This document shows positions 35,962 through 47,410 of a DNA stretch of 64,000 nt, piece by piece (the first letter of the stretch is position 1; each line of letters starts with the position of its first letter). The stretch is from Geothrix terrae (GTDB lineage Bacteria > Acidobacteriota > Holophagae > Holophagales > Holophagaceae). The notes under the pieces were generated by a model. That model made no database searches. It saw only the letters and a list, made by a program, of their open reading frames with translations, and had not been told where the DNA came from. Position numbers and translations under genes: made by a program. The stretch spans positions 186,001 through 250,000 of the forward strand of contig NZ_JAKZLA010000003.1 in the NCBI RefSeq assembly GCF_022808775.1, written 5' to 3'.

Positions 35962-36542
35962 TGGTGCCCCAGGACTACGGCTTCTTCATCGATCCGCAGC
36001 GCTGCATCGGCTGCCGCTCCTGCGTGGGCGCCTGCGCCGAGTGCGGCACCCACCGCGGCCGCTCCATGATCCACCTGGACGAGATGGACCGCTTCGACAG
36101 CCCCCAGACCGTGCCCACGGTCTGCATGCACTGCGAGGATCCCATCTGCGCCCAGGTGTGCCCCTCGGACGCCATCAAGCGCAGCGAGGACGGCGTGGTG
36201 CACGCGGCGCAGAAGCCCCGCTGCATCGGCTGCCAGAACTGCGAGCTGAGCTGCCCCTTCGGCGTGCCCATCGTCTTCTCAGGCCTGGAGCAGATGCTCA
36301 AGTGCGACCTCTGCTACGACCGCACCTCTGTGGGCCACAAGCCCATGTGCGCCACCGTCTGCCCCAGCCAGGCCCTGCTCTTCGTCCGCAAGGACGAGGT
36401 GGCCAACATGCGCCACAACAAGCCCCTGCGCGACTTCCTCATCGGCAGCGTGCGGGTGAAGACGAAGAACGCCATCATGGTGCCCGATCCGGACACGCCA
36501 CTGCACCTGGACGCGGCTTTGCTCATTGACGGAGGCCTCTGA
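35961..36542 (+). CDS. Four-cluster ferredoxin-like electron transfer subunit
   Basis: 193-aa NrfC/HybA-type protein with four cysteine groups: CIGCRSCVGAC (15-25), CMHCEDPICAQVCP, CIGCQNCELSCP and CDLCYDRTSVGHKPMCATVCP. It would carry electrons from the membrane/Rieske part to the molybdoenzyme. It overlaps both neighbours by one nt (TGATG). No signal peptide, so it works on the cytoplasmic side with the NarB-like subunit. Confidence 0.9.
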
Positions 36543-37102
36543 TGACCTGGTGGCGCCGCGCCTTCCCCCTCGAACTGGCCGAAGAGGGCCACTTCTCCCG
36601 CCGCGAGTTTGCCCGCTTCCTGGCCGTGGTGAGCGCCGGGTTCACCGCCGGCATCGGCTACCTGTGGTGGCGGAAGAAGCCCCTGGAGGGTGCCTCCGAT
36701 CCCGAGACCAAGCAGGCGGAACTGCCCGTGGCCCTGGGCCTAGCCGTGGATCTGCTGCCCGGCCAGAGCCGCCTCTTCAAGTTCCGCGATGCCCACGACG
36801 CCTGCATCCTGCTGCGCACCCCCAAGGGCGAGCTGCGGGCCTACCGGCAGACCTGCACCCACCTGGGCTGCGCCGTCCGCTACGCTGGCGAGCGCCTGGA
36901 GTGCCCCTGCCATCGCGGCTTCTTCGAGCCGGACCGCGGCTTCCCCGTGCAGGGCCCCCCCAGCCGGCCCCTCGCCGCCATCGCCCTGGAAGTCCGCCCT
37001 GACGGCACCCTCTGGGCCGTGGGCGAGCTGCCCAAGCCCACCCTGGAGACTCTGGACCACCGCGCCGCATGCCCCCGCGAGACCTCGGAGGTGACCGCAT
37101 GA
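36542..37102 (+). CDS. Rieske [2Fe-2S] protein, membrane-anchored
   Basis: 186 aa. SRREFARFLAVVSAGFTAGI (19-38) is a twin-arginine-like signal anchor. The Rieske site is CTHLGC (105-110) and CPCHRG (121-126): Cys105, His107, Cys121 and His124 bind the cluster, Cys110 and Cys123 form the disulfide. Such proteins oxidise quinols in bc complexes, so here it suggests a high-potential step between quinol and the molybdoenzyme. TGATG coupling to the Fe-S gene; the membrane peptide gene overlaps its stop. Confidence 0.92.
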   Translation: MTWWRRAFPLELAEEGHFSRREFARFLAVVSAGFTAGIGYLWWRKKPLEGASDPETKQAELPVALGLAVDLLPGQSRLFKFRDAHDACILLRTPKGELRAYRQTCTHLGCAVRYAGERLECPCHRGFFEPDRGFPVQGPPSRPLAAIALEVRPDGTLWAVGELPKPTLETLDHRAACPRETSEVTA

Positions 37103-37314
37103 ACACGCCCCGCGTCCGCATCTCCCCTGCCGCCCTGGGCGTCATCCTCGTGCTGCTGGTGATCCAGCTCTACCTCTTCGAGACCGTGCTGGGCGCCGTC
37201 CTCGACGGCCAGCGCAGCGTCCTCCCCGGTGCCTTCTTCGTCTCCCTGGCCCTCAGCGCCATCAGCCTCTTCCTGGCCTTCCGCAGCACCGTGGAGTACG
37301 GGCCCAAGGAGTAG
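37099..37314 (+). CDS. Small membrane subunit, 71 aa
   Basis: Two hydrophobic helices (LGVILVLLVIQLYLF and AFFVSLALSAISLFLAF) and little else. The ATG overlaps the Rieske stop as ATGA, so it belongs to the complex. I know no named family for it. Confidence 0.75.
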   Translation: MNTPRVRISPAALGVILVLLVIQLYLFETVLGAVLDGQRSVLPGAFFVSLALSAISLFLAFRSTVEYGPKE

Positions 37315-37355
37315 ATACCGGCCAAGGCTCAACAGGCGGGAAGGCAGACAAAAAA

Positions 37356-37460
37356 ACTCCCGCGGAGGGGCGCAGGGAAACCGGAGGATGCCAAGAAGAA
37401 CCCCTTGAATGGGGCGCTTTCTCCGCATCCTCTGTTCCCTCTGCGACCCTCCGCGTGAGT
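37356..37460. repeat. REP-like long palindrome between convergent operons
   Basis: The left arm 37356-37398 and the reverse complement of 37418-37460 share about 40 aligned nt (ACTCCCGCGGAGGGGCGCA against ACTCACGCGGAGGGTCGCA at their starts). It separates the convergent NarB-like and ACIII/nar operons and may act as a bidirectional terminator. A 22-nt part recurs inside narG with 19 matches. Confidence 0.75.
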
Positions 37461-37500
37461 GGTGTCTTCAATCCGGTTCCATCGGATGAACGATGCGGCC

Positions 37501-38643
37501 TTACCCACCCTGGGGCAGCTCCTGGGCCGGGTTGGCGTCCTCCATGAAGACGGGCCAGCAGGCCAGGTGGCCGAGGCCCAGCTGGAGGAGGATGCCGCCC
37601 AGCTCGGCGGGGCCGAAGGCCGGGGGCAGGCCGTGGAGCACCGGCGGCATGATCTGGAGGTAGAGGTCGAGCCAGCGGCCCGTCAGGAGAATGGCGCAGG
37701 TGGCCAGCAACACCGTCTCGCTGGTCTTGGCCTTCCGCCCGAGCAGCAGCACGAAGGGCAGGCCGAAGTTCAGGATCAGGTTCAGGTAGAAGAGGGGTAT
37801 CCAGCGGCCCTGCAGCAGCAGCCGCATGGGGCCCGTCTCCTCGGGCAGGTTGGCGTACCAGATGAGCAGGAACTGGCTGAGGAAGATGTAGGCCCAGAAG
37901 CAGCTGAAGGCGAAGAGCAGCTTGCCCAGGTCGTGGTTCTGGGCCTTCGACACCGCCGGGAGCAGCCCCACGCGCCTCAGCACGATGGCGCTGAAGGTGA
38001 CGATGGCGATGCCCTGGAGGAACATCCCAGAGAAGCCGTAGATGGCCAGGATGGTGCTGGACCACACGGGCTCCAGCGACATCAGCCAGTCGAAGTTGGC
38101 CAGGGAGAAGGTGAGCCCGAAGACGAGGATGAAGGGGGCTGCACCCTTCCCCTGGCGGGTGAGCCGGCGCCCCGTCCAGATCCAGGCCGCGAAGAAGAGC
38201 GCCACCCGGCCGAAGAAGAAGGGCGGGTTCAACCATCCCAGGCGGCCGTGCAGCGCCTCGTGGGAGGCCGCGTCCGGCCGGGCCCAGGGGTAGAGGGTGG
38301 TGGCCCCGAAGGCGAGCAGGAGCATGAGGACCCCCGCCACGGGCAGGAGGGCCGGCATGGCCCGGTGGGCCTTGAGGATGGGATCGCTCCAGCGGGCCCC
38401 GGTGATGGACTGGATGGCCAGCAGGAAGAGCCCTCCCAGGCCCACGCAGGCCAGGTTGAAGGCCGTGAGCAGCAGGTTGCCCCAGCCCCGCTCCGCCTGG
38501 AGCGCGAGGCCCAGGCCCAGCAGCCCGGCGCCGAGCAGCACGAAGGCCCAGGCGCCGCCCCGCAGGCGCTCGCCGATGTCGGCCAGAGTGGGGATGCCGG
38601 ACTTGGTGAGGTCCCGGGCGGGAACGGTGAAGGTCTCGCTCAT
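37501..38643 (-). CDS. actF: Alternative complex III, quinone-binding membrane subunit ActF
   Basis: 380-aa NrfD-like membrane protein with about ten helices, the smaller of the two quinone-binding integral subunits of alternative complex III (menaquinol:cytochrome c/HiPIP oxidoreductase). Typical segments: LQAERGWGNLLLTAFNLACVGLGG and WSSTILAIYGFSGMFLQGIAI (partial). Last gene of the nar-act unit; its ATG overlaps the actDE stop (ATGA). Confidence 0.87.
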   Translation of the reverse strand: MSETFTVPARDLTKSGIPTLADIGERLRGGAWAFVLLGAGLLGLGLALQAERGWGNLLLTAFNLACVGLGGLFLLAIQSITGARWSDPILKAHRAMPALLPVAGVLMLLLAFGATTLYPWARPDAASHEALHGRLGWLNPPFFFGRVALFFAAWIWTGRRLTRQGKGAAPFILVFGLTFSLANFDWLMSLEPVWSSTILAIYGFSGMFLQGIAIVTFSAIVLRRVGLLPAVSKAQNHDLGKLLFAFSCFWAYIFLSQFLLIWYANLPEETGPMRLLLQGRWIPLFYLNLILNFGLPFVLLLGRKAKTSETVLLATCAILLTGRWLDLYLQIMPPVLHGLPPAFGPAELGGILLQLGLGHLACWPVFMEDANPAQELPQGG

Positions 38644-39824
38644 GGCTGGGCTCCCGTGGCTTGGGCGGGCACAGCGGCCGGCTTCGCGGCCTTCTGCAGC
38701 TCCCGGATGTAGAGCACCACCTGCCAGCGGTCCTCGCGGCTGAGGAGGTCGCCGTAGCCCTTCATCTTCATGGGGCCGCCGAAGGTGGCAACGTGGAAGA
38801 TGCGTCCGTCCGGCATGTCCCGCACCACGGGAGAGACGAGCACCGTGGGCGCGAAAGCCCCCCGCGCGACGATCACGCTGCCGTTGTTGTCGCCTTCCCG
38901 GCCGTGGCAGGTGGCACAGACCCGCTCGAAGACGAGCTTGCCGCGGTTGAAGCGGGCCTGGGTGGGCTGGTAGGGGTTCTGCAGTTCGCGGCCGGCGCGC
39001 TCCGCCTCGGCCTTGCCCGGCCCGAAGGCCAGGGGCGGCTCGCCGCGGCGCGACAGGGTGTCCGGGGGCGGCGCCTGCAGCACCTTCCTGCCGGGCAGCA
39101 CGCCGCTGGCGTCGAAGGCCTGGGCCGAGAAGGGCGCGCCCATCCCGCCGTCCCAGGCCAGGTTCCGGCGCTGGAAGTCCCGGTTGAGCAGGGGCACCAG
39201 GAGCAGGAGGAGGAGGGCCGGGAGGCAGGCCACCAGCAGGGCGCCGACGCCTGCGGGGCGATCCCAGAAGGAGCCGCTGTGCTGGAAGCGATCCTCCACC
39301 AGCAGGCCGGATTCAACGGCGCCCAGGCCCGCCAGCTCGCGGGCCACGACGGGGAACTGGATATCGGCGGCCAGCTCCGCCGCGAGGATGAAGCGGTTGT
39401 CGTTGGCGCCGGGATGGAGGTCGGGGATGCGGAGGCGGGGGCGCATGCGCGCGACGAGGAAGAAGCTGGCCACCACGCCCAGACCCGCCAACAGCACCGT
39501 CAGCTCGAAGGCCACGGGGATGAAGGCGGGGATGGCCAGGAGGGGCTTGCCGCCCATGATCAGGGGATAGTCGACGGCGGAGGTCCAGATCTGGAGGCCC
39601 GCGGCGAGGGCGAGGCCCAGGGCGGCGAAGGCCAGGCAGGCGCGGGGCAGCCGCGAGGGGCGCAGGCCCATGGCCTCGTCCATGCCATGCACCGGGAAGG
39701 GCGTGTAGGTGTCCAGCACGCGATGTCCGGCGGATCGCAGATGGTTCACCGCGCGGAGGAGCTGCTCCGGGTCCGCGAAGGAGGCCCGGAAGCGGCTGCG
39801 ATGGAGATGCTCAGTGCTCGACAT
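38640..39824 (-). CDS. actDE: Fused ActD-ActE: DUF3341 membrane domain plus monoheme cytochrome c
   Basis: 394 aa. Residues 1-175 are the ActD (DUF3341) domain with two helices ([39 protein letters not shown]). A further helix about 213-237 leads to an ActE-like cytochrome c domain with [11 protein letters not shown] (haem, about 306) and the axial Met in [11 protein letters not shown]. In well-studied alternative complex III these are two proteins; here one chain keeps both in fixed ratio. It overlaps actC by 14 nt and actF by 4 nt. Confidence 0.85.
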   Translation of the reverse strand: MSSTEHLHRSRFRASFADPEQLLRAVNHLRSAGHRVLDTYTPFPVHGMDEAMGLRPSRLPRACLAFAALGLALAAGLQIWTSAVDYPLIMGGKPLLAIPAFIPVAFELTVLLAGLGVVASFFLVARMRPRLRIPDLHPGANDNRFILAAELAADIQFPVVARELAGLGAVESGLLVEDRFQHSGSFWDRPAGVGALLVACLPALLLLLLVPLLNRDFQRRNLAWDGGMGAPFSAQAFDASGVLPGRKVLQAPPPDTLSRRGEPPLAFGPGKAEAERAGRELQNPYQPTQARFNRGKLVFERVCATCHGREGDNNGSVIVARGAFAPTVLVSPVVRDMPDGRIFHVATFGGPMKMKGYGDLLSREDRWQVVLYIRELQKAAKPAAVPAQATGAQP

Positions 39825-41211
39825 TCTTCAGCACTCCTTTCACTTCGCTCGCCGCGATCATGGGCAGCACCCGGGTGAACACCAGGAACAGCGTGAAGAA
39901 GAGGCCGAAGCTGCCGATGAGGATGGCCACCTCGATGAAGGTGGGCCGGTACGTGGCCCAGCTGGAGGGCAGGTAGTCGCGGTGGAGGCTCGTCACGATG
40001 ATGACGAAACGCTCGAACCACATGCCGATGTTCACGAAGATGGTGAGGATGAAGATCATCCAGGGGGTGGTTCGCACCTTCTTGAACCAGAAGAACTGGG
40101 GCGAGAGCACGTTGCAGCCCACCATGGTCCAGTAGGCCCACTGGTAGGGGCCCAGGGCGCGGTTGAGGAAGACGTAGCGCTCGTAGGGGTTCCCGCTGTA
40201 CCAGGCCGTGAAGAACTCCGTGGCGTAGGCCATGCCCACGATCATCCCCGTGGCCAGCACCACCTTGGTCATGGCCTCCAGGTGGCGGGTGGTGATGTAC
40301 TCCTCCAGGCCCATCACCGAGCGGGCGATGATCATGAGGGTGAGCACCATGGCGAAGCCGCTGAACACGGCGCCCGCCACAAAGTAGGGCGGGAAGATCG
40401 TCGCGTGCCAGCCGGGAATCACGGAGGTGGCGAAGTCCATGGACACGATGGTGTGCACGGAGACCACCAGGGGCGTGCTGAGGCCCGCCAGCAGCATGTA
40501 GACCGTCTCGTAGCGGCTCCAGGTGCGGTTCGAGCCGTTCCAGCCCAGTGAGAAGATGTTGAGGATCGTGCGCTTCAGCTTCGTCTTCGCGCGGTCCCGC
40601 TGGGTGGCCAGGTCTGGGATGAGGCCGATGTACCAGAAGGTGAGCGAGATGATGAAGTAGGTGGAGATGGCGACGACGTCCCAGAGCAGCGGGCTCTTGA
40701 AGTTCACCCAGAGGGAGCCGCGGGTGTTGGGGTAGGGCGTGGCCCAGAAGGCCAGCCAGGGCCGGCCCATGTGGATGATGGGAAAGGTGCCCGCGCACAT
40801 GACGGCGAAGAGGGTCATGGCCTCGGCGGCCCGGTTGATGGAGGTGCGCCAGCGCTGGCGGAAGAGGAAGAGAATGGCCGAGATCAGTGTCCCCGCGTGG
40901 CCGATGCCCACCCAGAACACGAAGTTCGTGATGTCGAAGGCCCAGCCCACCGTGCGGTTGAGGCCCCAGGTGCCGATGCCCCGGGTGAGGGTCTGGAAGA
41001 CCGCCCAGGCGCCCAGGGAGAGCATCGAGAGGGTGACGGCCAGGACCAGCCACCAGCGCAGGGGCGGGCGACGCTCCGTGGGCGCGAAGACCTCCTCCGT
41101 GACCTGACGGTAGGTCTTGTTCCCGTCGATGAGGGGCAGGTTGTGGCCATAACGCTCGGCCTCGGCGGCCGGGATCCCGTTGGCGGTCAGCACGTCGGCA
41201 TCATGCGCCAT
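39811..41211 (-). CDS. actC: Alternative complex III, NrfD-like membrane subunit ActC
   Basis: 466-aa polytopic protein of the NrfD/PsrC superfamily with about ten helices ([52 protein letters not shown]). It is the main quinone-binding subunit and docks ActB. Overlaps actB by 11 nt and actDE by 14 nt, so tightly coupled translation. Confidence 0.92.
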   Translation of the reverse strand: MAHDADVLTANGIPAAEAERYGHNLPLIDGNKTYRQVTEEVFAPTERRPPLRWWLVLAVTLSMLSLGAWAVFQTLTRGIGTWGLNRTVGWAFDITNFVFWVGIGHAGTLISAILFLFRQRWRTSINRAAEAMTLFAVMCAGTFPIIHMGRPWLAFWATPYPNTRGSLWVNFKSPLLWDVVAISTYFIISLTFWYIGLIPDLATQRDRAKTKLKRTILNIFSLGWNGSNRTWSRYETVYMLLAGLSTPLVVSVHTIVSMDFATSVIPGWHATIFPPYFVAGAVFSGFAMVLTLMIIARSVMGLEEYITTRHLEAMTKVVLATGMIVGMAYATEFFTAWYSGNPYERYVFLNRALGPYQWAYWTMVGCNVLSPQFFWFKKVRTTPWMIFILTIFVNIGMWFERFVIIVTSLHRDYLPSSWATYRPTFIEVAILIGSFGLFFTLFLVFTRVLPMIAASEVKGVLKNVEH

Positions 41212-44113
41212 GGTGGCCTCCCTGGTTCGTCTCTGGCGTGATGTTTCGTATCTTGGTCAGGTAGCTCACGGCGGGGCCGATGCCCAGCTCGCCCAGCACC
41301 AGGAAGCGCTTGGGATCGCGGAGAACCTGGCTGATGCGGCTGTCCGGATCCTGCATGTCGCCAAAGACGATGGCCTGGGCGGGGCAGCTCTGCATGCAGG
41401 CAGGCAGCGCTTCGCCGTCCTTCAGCTCGCGGCCCTCGTTCTTCGCCGTGATCTTGGCTTCCATGAGGCGCTGCACGCAGAAGGAGCACTTCTCCATGAC
41501 GCCCCGGCTGCGCACGGTGACATCCGGGTTGAAGCCCAGGCGCTCCAGCTCGCTGGCGTGGGGATACTCCCACCAGTTGAAGCGGCGCACCTTGTAGGGG
41601 CAGTTGTTGGCGCAGTAGCGGGTGCCCACGCAGCGGTTGTAGACCTGCTGGTTGAGGCCCTCCTCGCTGTGCACCGTGGCCAGCACGGGGCACACGTTCT
41701 CGCAGGGGGCCTGGTCGCACTGCTGGCACAGCATGGGCTGGTGCACGACGCCGGGCTCGGCCTCGGAGCCGGTGTAGTAGCGGTCGATGCGCAGCCAGTG
41801 CATCTCGCGCTTGCGCCGCACCTCGTCCCGTCCCACCACGGGGATGTTGTTCTCCACCTGGCAGCCCACCACGCAGCCGGAGCAGCCCGTGCAGGCGCTG
41901 AGGTCGATGACCATGGCCCAGCGGTGCGCGCCATGGGGATGCTCGCCGTAGACGGAAGGCCCCGGCTGCTCGTGGGGGCGGGCCGACGCGGGGTCGCGCA
42001 GGTAGGGCGCCAGGGCCATCTCCCGCACCAGCTCGCGGCCCTCCAGGCTGTGGTGGTCCTGAGTGCAGGCCAGGTCCACGCGACCCTGGCCCCGCCGCAC
42101 CTGGAGGGGTACGGCCTCGGCGGCCAGGAAGCCTGACGCGAAGGTTCGCCAGGGATAGGCGTTCTTTCCCACACCCAGGCCCGACTTGCCGCCCGCCGTG
42201 CGGCCATAGCCCAGGGCCACGGCCATGGTGCGGTCGTCCTGGCCCGGCTGCACGACGACGGGCAGCTCCAGCTCCAGGGCATGGCCCTCGGGCCGCAGGC
42301 GCAGCAGGTCGCCCTGCTCCAGGCCAAGCTTTGCCGCCGCAGCGGGCGATACCTGGGCGTAGTTGTCCCAGGTGGCCTTGGTGATGGGATCCGGCAGCTC
42401 CTGCAGGAAGGGGAGGTGGGCGTGGCGCCCGTCCCCCAGGCCCACCTTGGCGTAGAGCAGCAGCTCGTAGCCCTCCTTGCGCGCGGCCCGCGGCGCGCCT
42501 TCCACGCGGCCCTCGCGGTACCGGGGCGCGGGCCCGGATTCCACCTGCGCGGCGCCCTTCTGCAGCGCCTCGTTCCAGAACGTCTCGAAGTCCCCCACCG
42601 CCTTCTGACGGGAGAACACGGCCGCCTTCCAGTGCTCGCGCAGGGCCTGGAGCGCCGGCACCGGCCGTCCGGCCCAGGCACCGAAGCTCTCCACGGCATC
42701 ACGCGTGGCGAAGAGGGGCTGGAGGAGCGGCTGGGCCAGGGAGACGGCGCCCGCCACGGGCTCCGCGTCCCGCCAGGCCTCCAGCCAGTGGTGGTCCGGG
42801 GCCAGGTGGGTGCAGGCGGCGGCGCTCTCGTCCTCGGTCAGGGCCAGGGACACCCGCAGAGGCACCTTGGCGAAGGCGCTGGTGAAGGCCGCGGGCTGCT
42901 CGTAGACGGGGTTGCAGCCCAGCAGCACCAGGGCGGCGACCTTGCCTCCGGCCATCTCGCGGACCAGGGCCTCCAGGGTGCGGTCATCCCCCCGCTTCTG
43001 GAGGCTGGGGCGGGCCAGATCCACGGTGGTGCCTTCGTGGCCGAGGGCATGGTTGATCCGGGCGACGAGCTCCTGGGCCCGCGGATCATTTAGGCCGCAG
43101 AGCAGGAGGCCGTGGCCCCGGTGCGCCTCCAGCTCGTGGGCGATGCCCCGCGCCTTCGCCGCCAGGGCCGTCGGGAGGGCTCCTCCCTCCACGGCAAGGC
43201 CCAGGTGCCGGGCCAGGGCCTCCAGGAAAGGCACGGCCTCGGACGGCGCGAGGCGCACCCGCTCGTCGGCGTTGCTGCCTGTGAGCGAGAGGCCGCTCTC
43301 CACCTGAATGTGCTTCGACATGGGCCGGGGCTTGTCGGGCCCGCGGCGCTCGGCATAGGCGCGGGTGAAGCCCACGGGATCGATCCAAGTGCCGAGGAAG
43401 TCCGCCTCCAGGCCCACGAGGAGGTCCGCCTCCTCCAGGCGGTAGTGCGGGATCATCCGCTGACCGTGGGTGCGCTCGTAGGCGGCGGCCAGGGCCGCAG
43501 CGCTGAGGGTGTCCGCCTCCACCAGGCGGCCGTCCTTGAAGGTTCCGAGGAAGCCCTGCGCGGCGGCGCGCAGGGTGGGACTGAGGATCGTGCCCGCCAG
43601 CACCCGGACGGCACCACCGGAGGCCCTCAGATCGGCGAAGCGCCGCTGGAGATCCGCGTCCAGCACGGTCCAGTCCACGGCCTTCCCGGCCAGCTTCGGG
43701 CCGCGCAGGCGGTCCTCATCGTAGAGGCCCCGGGTCTGGGCCTGGCCGATGGCGCAGAGGCCGCCGCGGCTCACGGGATGATCGGGATTCCCCTCCAGCT
43801 TCACGGGGCGGCCGTCGCGGCTGCGGGCCAGCACGCCGCAGCCCGCGGCGCAGCCGCCGCAGGTGGTGGCGTACCACTGGGCCACGCCGGGAGTCAGCCC
43901 CTCCCGGGCGTTGAGGTAGGGCATGGCCTTCTCGACCACCTTGCTCTTGCAGCCCAGGGCCAGGCCCGCCGCGAAGCCCAGGCCGGAGAAGCGGAAGAAG
44001 TCGCGCCGGCTGATCTGCCGGACGCTCTCGCCCACGGGCAGCTCCTCCTCGAACTCCGCTTTCCGCGACCGGACCATCCCGCGCCGTTCCCCGAGGCTCT
44101 TCCAGGTCTTCAT
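41201..44113 (-). CDS. actB: Alternative complex III, ActB (molybdopterin-like plus Fe-S domains)
   Basis: 970 aa. N-terminal twin-arginine signal [21 protein letters not shown] (listed only to Gly54) with a possible lipid-anchor Cys55. The ActB1 part (about 80-700) is a molybdopterin-oxidoreductase fold with one cluster motif (CGGCAAGC); known ActB has no molybdenum. The ActB2 part (about 720-950) is NrfC-like with [37 protein letters not shown] and CSFC motifs. Periplasmic electron relay from quinol to ActA/E haems. Confidence 0.93.
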   Translation of the reverse strand: MKTWKSLGERRGMVRSRKAEFEEELPVGESVRQISRRDFFRFSGLGFAAGLALGCKSKVVEKAMPYLNAREGLTPGVAQWYATTCGGCAAGCGVLARSRDGRPVKLEGNPDHPVSRGGLCAIGQAQTRGLYDEDRLRGPKLAGKAVDWTVLDADLQRRFADLRASGGAVRVLAGTILSPTLRAAAQGFLGTFKDGRLVEADTLSAAALAAAYERTHGQRMIPHYRLEEADLLVGLEADFLGTWIDPVGFTRAYAERRGPDKPRPMSKHIQVESGLSLTGSNADERVRLAPSEAVPFLEALARHLGLAVEGGALPTALAAKARGIAHELEAHRGHGLLLCGLNDPRAQELVARINHALGHEGTTVDLARPSLQKRGDDRTLEALVREMAGGKVAALVLLGCNPVYEQPAAFTSAFAKVPLRVSLALTEDESAAACTHLAPDHHWLEAWRDAEPVAGAVSLAQPLLQPLFATRDAVESFGAWAGRPVPALQALREHWKAAVFSRQKAVGDFETFWNEALQKGAAQVESGPAPRYREGRVEGAPRAARKEGYELLLYAKVGLGDGRHAHLPFLQELPDPITKATWDNYAQVSPAAAAKLGLEQGDLLRLRPEGHALELELPVVVQPGQDDRTMAVALGYGRTAGGKSGLGVGKNAYPWRTFASGFLAAEAVPLQVRRGQGRVDLACTQDHHSLEGRELVREMALAPYLRDPASARPHEQPGPSVYGEHPHGAHRWAMVIDLSACTGCSGCVVGCQVENNIPVVGRDEVRRKREMHWLRIDRYYTGSEAEPGVVHQPMLCQQCDQAPCENVCPVLATVHSEEGLNQQVYNRCVGTRYCANNCPYKVRRFNWWEYPHASELERLGFNPDVTVRSRGVMEKCSFCVQRLMEAKITAKNEGRELKDGEALPACMQSCPAQAIVFGDMQDPDSRISQVLRDPKRFLVLGELGIGPAVSYLTKIRNITPETNQGGHHGA

Positions 44114-44122
44114 GGGATCTCC

Positions 44123-44701
44123 TCAGTGATGGCAGGCCGAGCAGTCCGTCGGCGCCTGGGCGGGCTTTCCGGCAAGCTGCTGCTTCTGGTTCTCAAGGCG
44201 GTGGCAGGCGAGGCACTCGCCCATGGTCAGGGCCATGGCCTGCTCCACGCGCTCCATGCCCTGCACCTCGCCGTGGCAGGACTGGCAGGCCACACCGGCG
44301 CGGACATGGCGGCTGTGGGGGAAGGTGACGTGGGCGGGCAGGCGGTGGATGCGGATCCACGCGAAGCCCCGGCCGCTGGCGTAGGCGTCCCGCAGCTTCT
44401 GGATCTCCGGGCTGGGGTCCGACTTGCCCATGGGCGTGCCGGCCCGGTCCAGCACGGTCTCGTGGCACTTCATGCAGGTGCTGAGGGGCGGGATGCCCGC
44501 GTGGCGGCTGTTCTCCGCCGAGGTGTGGCAGAAGAGGCAGTCCATCTTCAGCTCACCGGCGTGGAGGGCATGCGAATAGGGGATGGGCTGGGCGGGCTTG
44601 TAGCCGCTCTGGTCCCCGAGCAGGCGCGTGTCCAGGCTCAGGGCGAAGATCATGAGCGAGGCGCCGAAGGCCACCGCGCCCGTGATGGCGACGGTCCGCA
44701 T
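44123..44701 (-). CDS. actA: Alternative complex III, pentaheme cytochrome ActA
   Basis: 192 aa from the ATG giving MRTVAITGAVAFG, two nt after the narI stop; a GTG two codons earlier would overlap narI. One N-terminal signal anchor, then CLFCH, CMKCH, CQSCH, CLACH and a C-terminal CSACHH, five haems as in ActA. It stands first in the act genes but without its own promoter space: narI runs straight into it. Confidence 0.9.
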   Translation of the reverse strand: MRTVAITGAVAFGASLMIFALSLDTRLLGDQSGYKPAQPIPYSHALHAGELKMDCLFCHTSAENSRHAGIPPLSTCMKCHETVLDRAGTPMGKSDPSPEIQKLRDAYASGRGFAWIRIHRLPAHVTFPHSRHVRAGVACQSCHGEVQGMERVEQAMALTMGECLACHRLENQKQQLAGKPAQAPTDCSACHH

Positions 44702-44703
44702 CC

Positions 44704-45378
44704 TCACCGGAGCCCCTTCCGGTTCCAGATCACCACCTGAGGCCTGCGCCAGTAGTAGAAGATGGGCACCACCAGGAAGTGGACGAGCCGCGTGAAGGGC
44801 AGCAGGAGGATGACCAGGAAGCCGCTCAGGAAGTGGAGCTTCACCATCCAGGGCAGGGGCGCGATGAGCTCGGGCCGGGGCGCGAGCTTGAGGAGGCTCC
44901 AGAGGTAGGGCGCTGCGTTGGTGGAGAACCAGGCGCTGCCCCAGCGGTAGCGGATGGCCACGTCGATGCCGCTGGCCACCTGGTAGAGCAGCACGGCCAG
45001 CAGCACGACATCCAGGGGGCTGGTCACCACCTTCACCCGCCGGTCCGTGAAGCGGCGGACGATGAGGGCCACCACGCCCACCAGGGCCAGCAGCGCCATG
45101 GAGAGCCCGGTGATCTCCAGCAGGTAGAGCCGAAGGGGGCGGGCGTTCCAAGCCAGGATGGCCTCGGGCAGGAAGAAGGCGAAGAGGTGCCCTGACAGCA
45201 CCCAGAGGATGCCCCAGTGCCAGAGGCTGGAACCCCAGAAGAGGGACTCGGTCTCCAGGAACTGGCTGGAGAGGCTGGAATAGCTGAAGGGCCGCCAGGT
45301 GAAGCGCAGGATGCTCACCACGATGGCCAGCACCAGGGCCACGTAGGGGAAGCCCACGAAGAGGAAGTTAGTCAGCAC
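44704..45378 (-). CDS. narI: Respiratory nitrate reductase gamma subunit (cytochrome b)
   Basis: 224 aa, five helices. His54, His64, His182 and His200 correspond in spacing to the four haem b ligands of E. coli NarI (56, 66, 187, 205). It oxidises menaquinol and passes electrons to NarH. The start is GTG, inside the narJ 3' end (11-nt overlap), so translation is coupled. Confidence 0.95.
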   Translation of the reverse strand: MLTNFLFVGFPYVALVLAIVVSILRFTWRPFSYSSLSSQFLETESLFWGSSLWHWGILWVLSGHLFAFFLPEAILAWNARPLRLYLLEITGLSMALLALVGVVALIVRRFTDRRVKVVTSPLDVVLLAVLLYQVASGIDVAIRYRWGSAWFSTNAAPYLWSLLKLAPRPELIAPLPWMVKLHFLSGFLVILLLPFTRLVHFLVVPIFYYWRRPQVVIWNRKGLR

Positions 45379-45901
45379 AGGACGCCTCCGCCGGTTTGCG
45401 ATTGACCGTGAAGATGAGGAAGAGGGCCTGGAGCACGTGGTGGTAGGGGCTCTCCCTGAGGGCCGGAATCACCTTCTCCAGGGCCGGCAGGAGGCAGTCG
45501 TCCACCAGGTCCATGGCGTCCTGGCGCTCCAGCCGCATGCCCAGATCCAGCAGGTTCGGCAGGTGGTCCGGCAGGTTCCCCCCCTCCTCGAGGCCGTGGG
45601 CCTGCAGGTGGTAGCGAATCATGGCCATGAACTGGCCCCGCTGGTAGGTCTCGCCGAAGAGGTGCCAGCCGATGTCCAGCGTGCACTCCGGGGTGAGGTC
45701 GAAAGCCCGGGTGTAGAGCTCCTGGAGCTCGCGCAGATCCAGGCCCCGCGCCACCAGGGCGAAGGCCTCCAGGTGCTCCTGGCAGGGGTGGCCCGTGGCC
45801 ATGGCCGCGTCCGCCAGGGAGCCCGCGAGGGTTTGGGTGCGTTCGTCGGGATAGCGCAGCAGCGCGGCGATGCCGGGAATGATGTGAGTCGGAATGCGCA
45901 T
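45368..45901 (-). CDS. narJ: Nitrate reductase assembly chaperone NarJ
   Basis: 177-aa TorD/DmsD-family chaperone for cofactor insertion into NarG (LLRYPDERTQTLAGSL, LYTRAFDLTPECTLDIGWHLFGE). The start ATG is 2 nt after the narH stop. Overlaps narI by 11 nt. Confidence 0.93.
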   Translation of the reverse strand: MRIPTHIIPGIAALLRYPDERTQTLAGSLADAAMATGHPCQEHLEAFALVARGLDLRELQELYTRAFDLTPECTLDIGWHLFGETYQRGQFMAMIRYHLQAHGLEEGGNLPDHLPNLLDLGMRLERQDAMDLVDDCLLPALEKVIPALRESPYHHVLQALFLIFTVNRKPAEASCAD

Positions 45902-45903
45902 GA

Positions 45904-47400
<1,497 letters not shown>

Positions 47401-47410
47401 GACGGTCCTC

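Noticed and set aside
37459-38712. Plus-strand 417-codon frame over actF
   Set aside because: Gln/Glu/Gly-rich shadow antisense to a clear membrane protein gene.
41201-44113. ActB as an active molybdenum oxidoreductase
   Set aside because: It stands with actA, C, DE and F in the standard order; ActB of this complex is known to lack the molybdenum cofactor.
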